Origin: Bacillus subtilis subsp. subtilis | Lineage (GTDB): Bacteria > Pseudomonadota > Gammaproteobacteria > Xanthomonadales > Xanthomonadaceae | DNA: 45,982 bases | Assembly (NCBI GenBank): GCA_021733645.1 | Contig: JAHREJ010000035.1 | Span: forward strand, 1 to 45,982 | Direction: 5' to 3' | In this document: piece by piece, positions 44,795 through 45,982 of the stretch | Position numbering within the stretch: position 1 is the stretch's first letter | How the letters are laid out: each line of letters begins with the position of its first letter | The notes under the pieces: model-generated | What the model was told of the DNA's origin: nothing | What the model saw: the letters and a program-made list of their open reading frames with translations, nothing else | Database searches by the model: none | Program-made: the position numbers and the translations under genes

Positions 44795-45850
44795 ATGGCC
44801 GAGTACCTGCTGTTTGCGACGGAACGCTATGCGTTGCCTATTCTCGCCCCACTGGCACAGGCGTTGCACGCGTCGGGGCAATCGGTGTCGGCCTGGTTCG
44901 CCGATGGCGCGGCCGGCGCCAGCCTGCCCGGGGTGCCCAACGTGGACCTCAAACAGGCGCTGGCGCTGCGCCCGCGCGCGGTGTTCAGCGCCGCCAACTG
45001 GGTGCCGCCGTTCATCGCCGGGGCCAAGGTGCAGGTGTTCCACGGCTTCAACGTGCAGAAGCGCGACAGCGCGCGCGGCCATTTCCGGGTGCGCGGGCTG
45101 TTCGACCTGTACTGCACGCAAGGGCCGGCCACCACCACGCCGTTCCGTGAACTGGCCGAACGTGAAGGCCACTTCGCGGTTGCCCAGACCGGCTGGCCGA
45201 AGCTGGACCCGCTGTTCCGCGACGACGGCGGGGCCAGCGCGGCGCTGCGCATGCCGGCGGCCGGGCGACCGGTGATCCTGTTCGGCTCCACCTTCACCGA
45301 ACGCCTCAGCGCCGCCCCGCATCTGTACGAGCACATCGCCGCGGACATCGCGCGCGGTGAGCGCTACTGGCTGTTGACCCTGCACCCCAAGTGCAGTGAA
45401 GACCTGTTTGCGCGGTATCGCGCATTGGCCGGCGACAACGCGGCCTTCATCGAGCCCGAGCAGGTGATGGCCGCCCAGCGGGCTGCCGACGTACTGGTGT
45501 CGGACACCTCCTCGATCGTGTCCGAGTTCGTGGTGCAGCACAAACCGGTGGTGACCTTCCGCAACCGCGTACCGCAGCCGCACATGCTCGATTTCGACGA
45601 CGCCGCGCAGTTGCCGGCGATGCTGGCGCGTGCACTGGACCCCGAGCCGGCCTTGATCGCCGAAATCCAGCGGTATGCCGACACCATTCATCCCTACCGG
45701 GATGGGTATTCCAGCGAGCGGGTAATCGCGGCCACCGAAGATTTCCTGGCCGGTGAGCTGGGCACGCTGAAGCGCAAGCCGTTCGGCGCGTGGACACGTG
45801 GGCTGCAGATCCGCCGCGAACTGGGGTATTGGGGGCCGGCGAAGCGCTAG
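44795..45850 (+). CDS. CDP-glycerol glycerophosphotransferase-family protein
   Basis: A 351-residue protein with the Glyphos_transf pattern: VQVFHGFNVQKRDSARGHFR near 80 (His in the active-site region), WLLTLHPKCSEDLFARYRAL near 190, and AADVLVSDTSSIVSEFVVQH near 230 with the conserved Ser-Ser. Such proteins transfer glycerol-phosphate or related groups to polysaccharides; in xanthomonads they lie in LPS/capsule loci. The ATG at 44795 is preferred over that at 44792 because GGAGG is better spaced. The start codon is one base from the divergent GT2 start. Confidence 0.85.
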   Translation: MAEYLLFATERYALPILAPLAQALHASGQSVSAWFADGAAGASLPGVPNVDLKQALALRPRAVFSAANWVPPFIAGAKVQVFHGFNVQKRDSARGHFRVRGLFDLYCTQGPATTTPFRELAEREGHFAVAQTGWPKLDPLFRDDGGASAALRMPAAGRPVILFGSTFTERLSAAPHLYEHIAADIARGERYWLLTLHPKCSEDLFARYRALAGDNAAFIEPEQVMAAQRAADVLVSDTSSIVSEFVVQHKPVVTFRNRVPQPHMLDFDDAAQLPAMLARALDPEPALIAEIQRYADTIHPYRDGYSSERVIAATEDFLAGELGTLKRKPFGAWTRGLQIRRELGYWGPAKR

Positions 45851-45864
45851 TGAAGCCGGCGGGG

Positions 45865-45982
45865 TGCAGCCGACCAACGGTCGGCTCTACGGGTTGCCTG
45901 GCATCGGCGGGATGCAGCCGACCAACGGTCGGCTCTACGGGTTGCCTGGCATCGGCGGGGTGCAGCCGACCAACGGTCGGCT
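45865..45982 (-). repeat. SMAG-type tandem array (three 48-bp repeats)
   Basis: TGCAGCCGACCAACGGTCGG recurs at 45865, 45913 and 45961 with an exact 48-bp period; the third copy runs off the window. Read on the minus strand each starts GTAGAGCCGACC and forms an 8-bp stem (AGCCGACC/GGTCGGCT) with a 3-base loop, the classic Stenotrophomonas GTAG repeat. The spacer GGGTTGCCTGGCATCGGCGG is also conserved, so the whole unit was duplicated. It lies just after the CDP-glycerol-type gene. Confidence 0.92.

Noticed and set aside
45865..45982. CRISPR array
   Set aside because: The spacers are nearly identical and the repeat is a GTAG hairpin; no cas gene is present.

Overview
The window is high-GC gammaproteobacterial chromosome and fits Stenotrophomonas (Xanthomonadaceae). 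The clearest pointer is a class of GTAG-headed hairpin repeats (SMAG-like) at the right edge and after the GIY-YIG gene. The tandem-permease RND pump resembles SmeIJK of S. maltophilia, and the housekeeping gene order (lysM-dprA-smg-topA-tsaC facing def-fmt-rsmB) suits a xanthomonad.

Left edge, 1 to about 3445: the early region of a lambdoid-type prophage that continues to the left. It has a CI-like repressor (minus, partial), a divergent Cro/YdaS-like gene with three shared palindromic operators, a small reverse-strand gene, a CII-family regulator, a small winged-helix-like protein, an O-like replication initiator carrying an internal array of 22-bp iterons (a probable phage origin), and a P-like gene that stops short. 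No later phage genes follow. At the P stop begins what looks like a lipoprotein gene without its signal peptide, then about 250 bp of debris up to mdtC.

4093-16935: the mdtABC (smeIJK-type) operon on minus; a YicG/TRIC-family gene on minus behind a tandem glycine riboswitch; a GIY-YIG endonuclease-like gene; three small proteins (two exported); a zinc-ribbon membrane protein overlapping a type II NADH dehydrogenase-like gene; and a NYN-domain protein.

16950-29190: a small membrane protein, a glutathione S-transferase, priA, an intergenic region with two perfect inverted DnaA boxes and an AT-rich block, a sigma-like protein with a membrane anchor coupled to a DUF3106-type gene, a MATE exporter, sppA with a bidirectional terminator, a small lipoprotein, an SDR, two DUF4124-type exported proteins, and tsaC.

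29301-39652: information-processing genes: topA with a lysine-rich tail, two GYF_2 proteins (one RDD, one pilin-like), smg, dprA and a LysM protein on minus; def, fmt and rsmB on plus.

39678-45850: cell-surface polysaccharide genes: an ArnT-like transferase, an O-antigen-ligase-like protein, a GT4 and a GT2 glycosyltransferase (minus), and a CDP-glycerol glycerophosphotransferase-like protein whose start abuts the GT2 start. The window ends in three 48-bp SMAG-type repeats.

Everything was read by eye from the sequence. Family names come from recognising motifs and were not confirmed by a database search.
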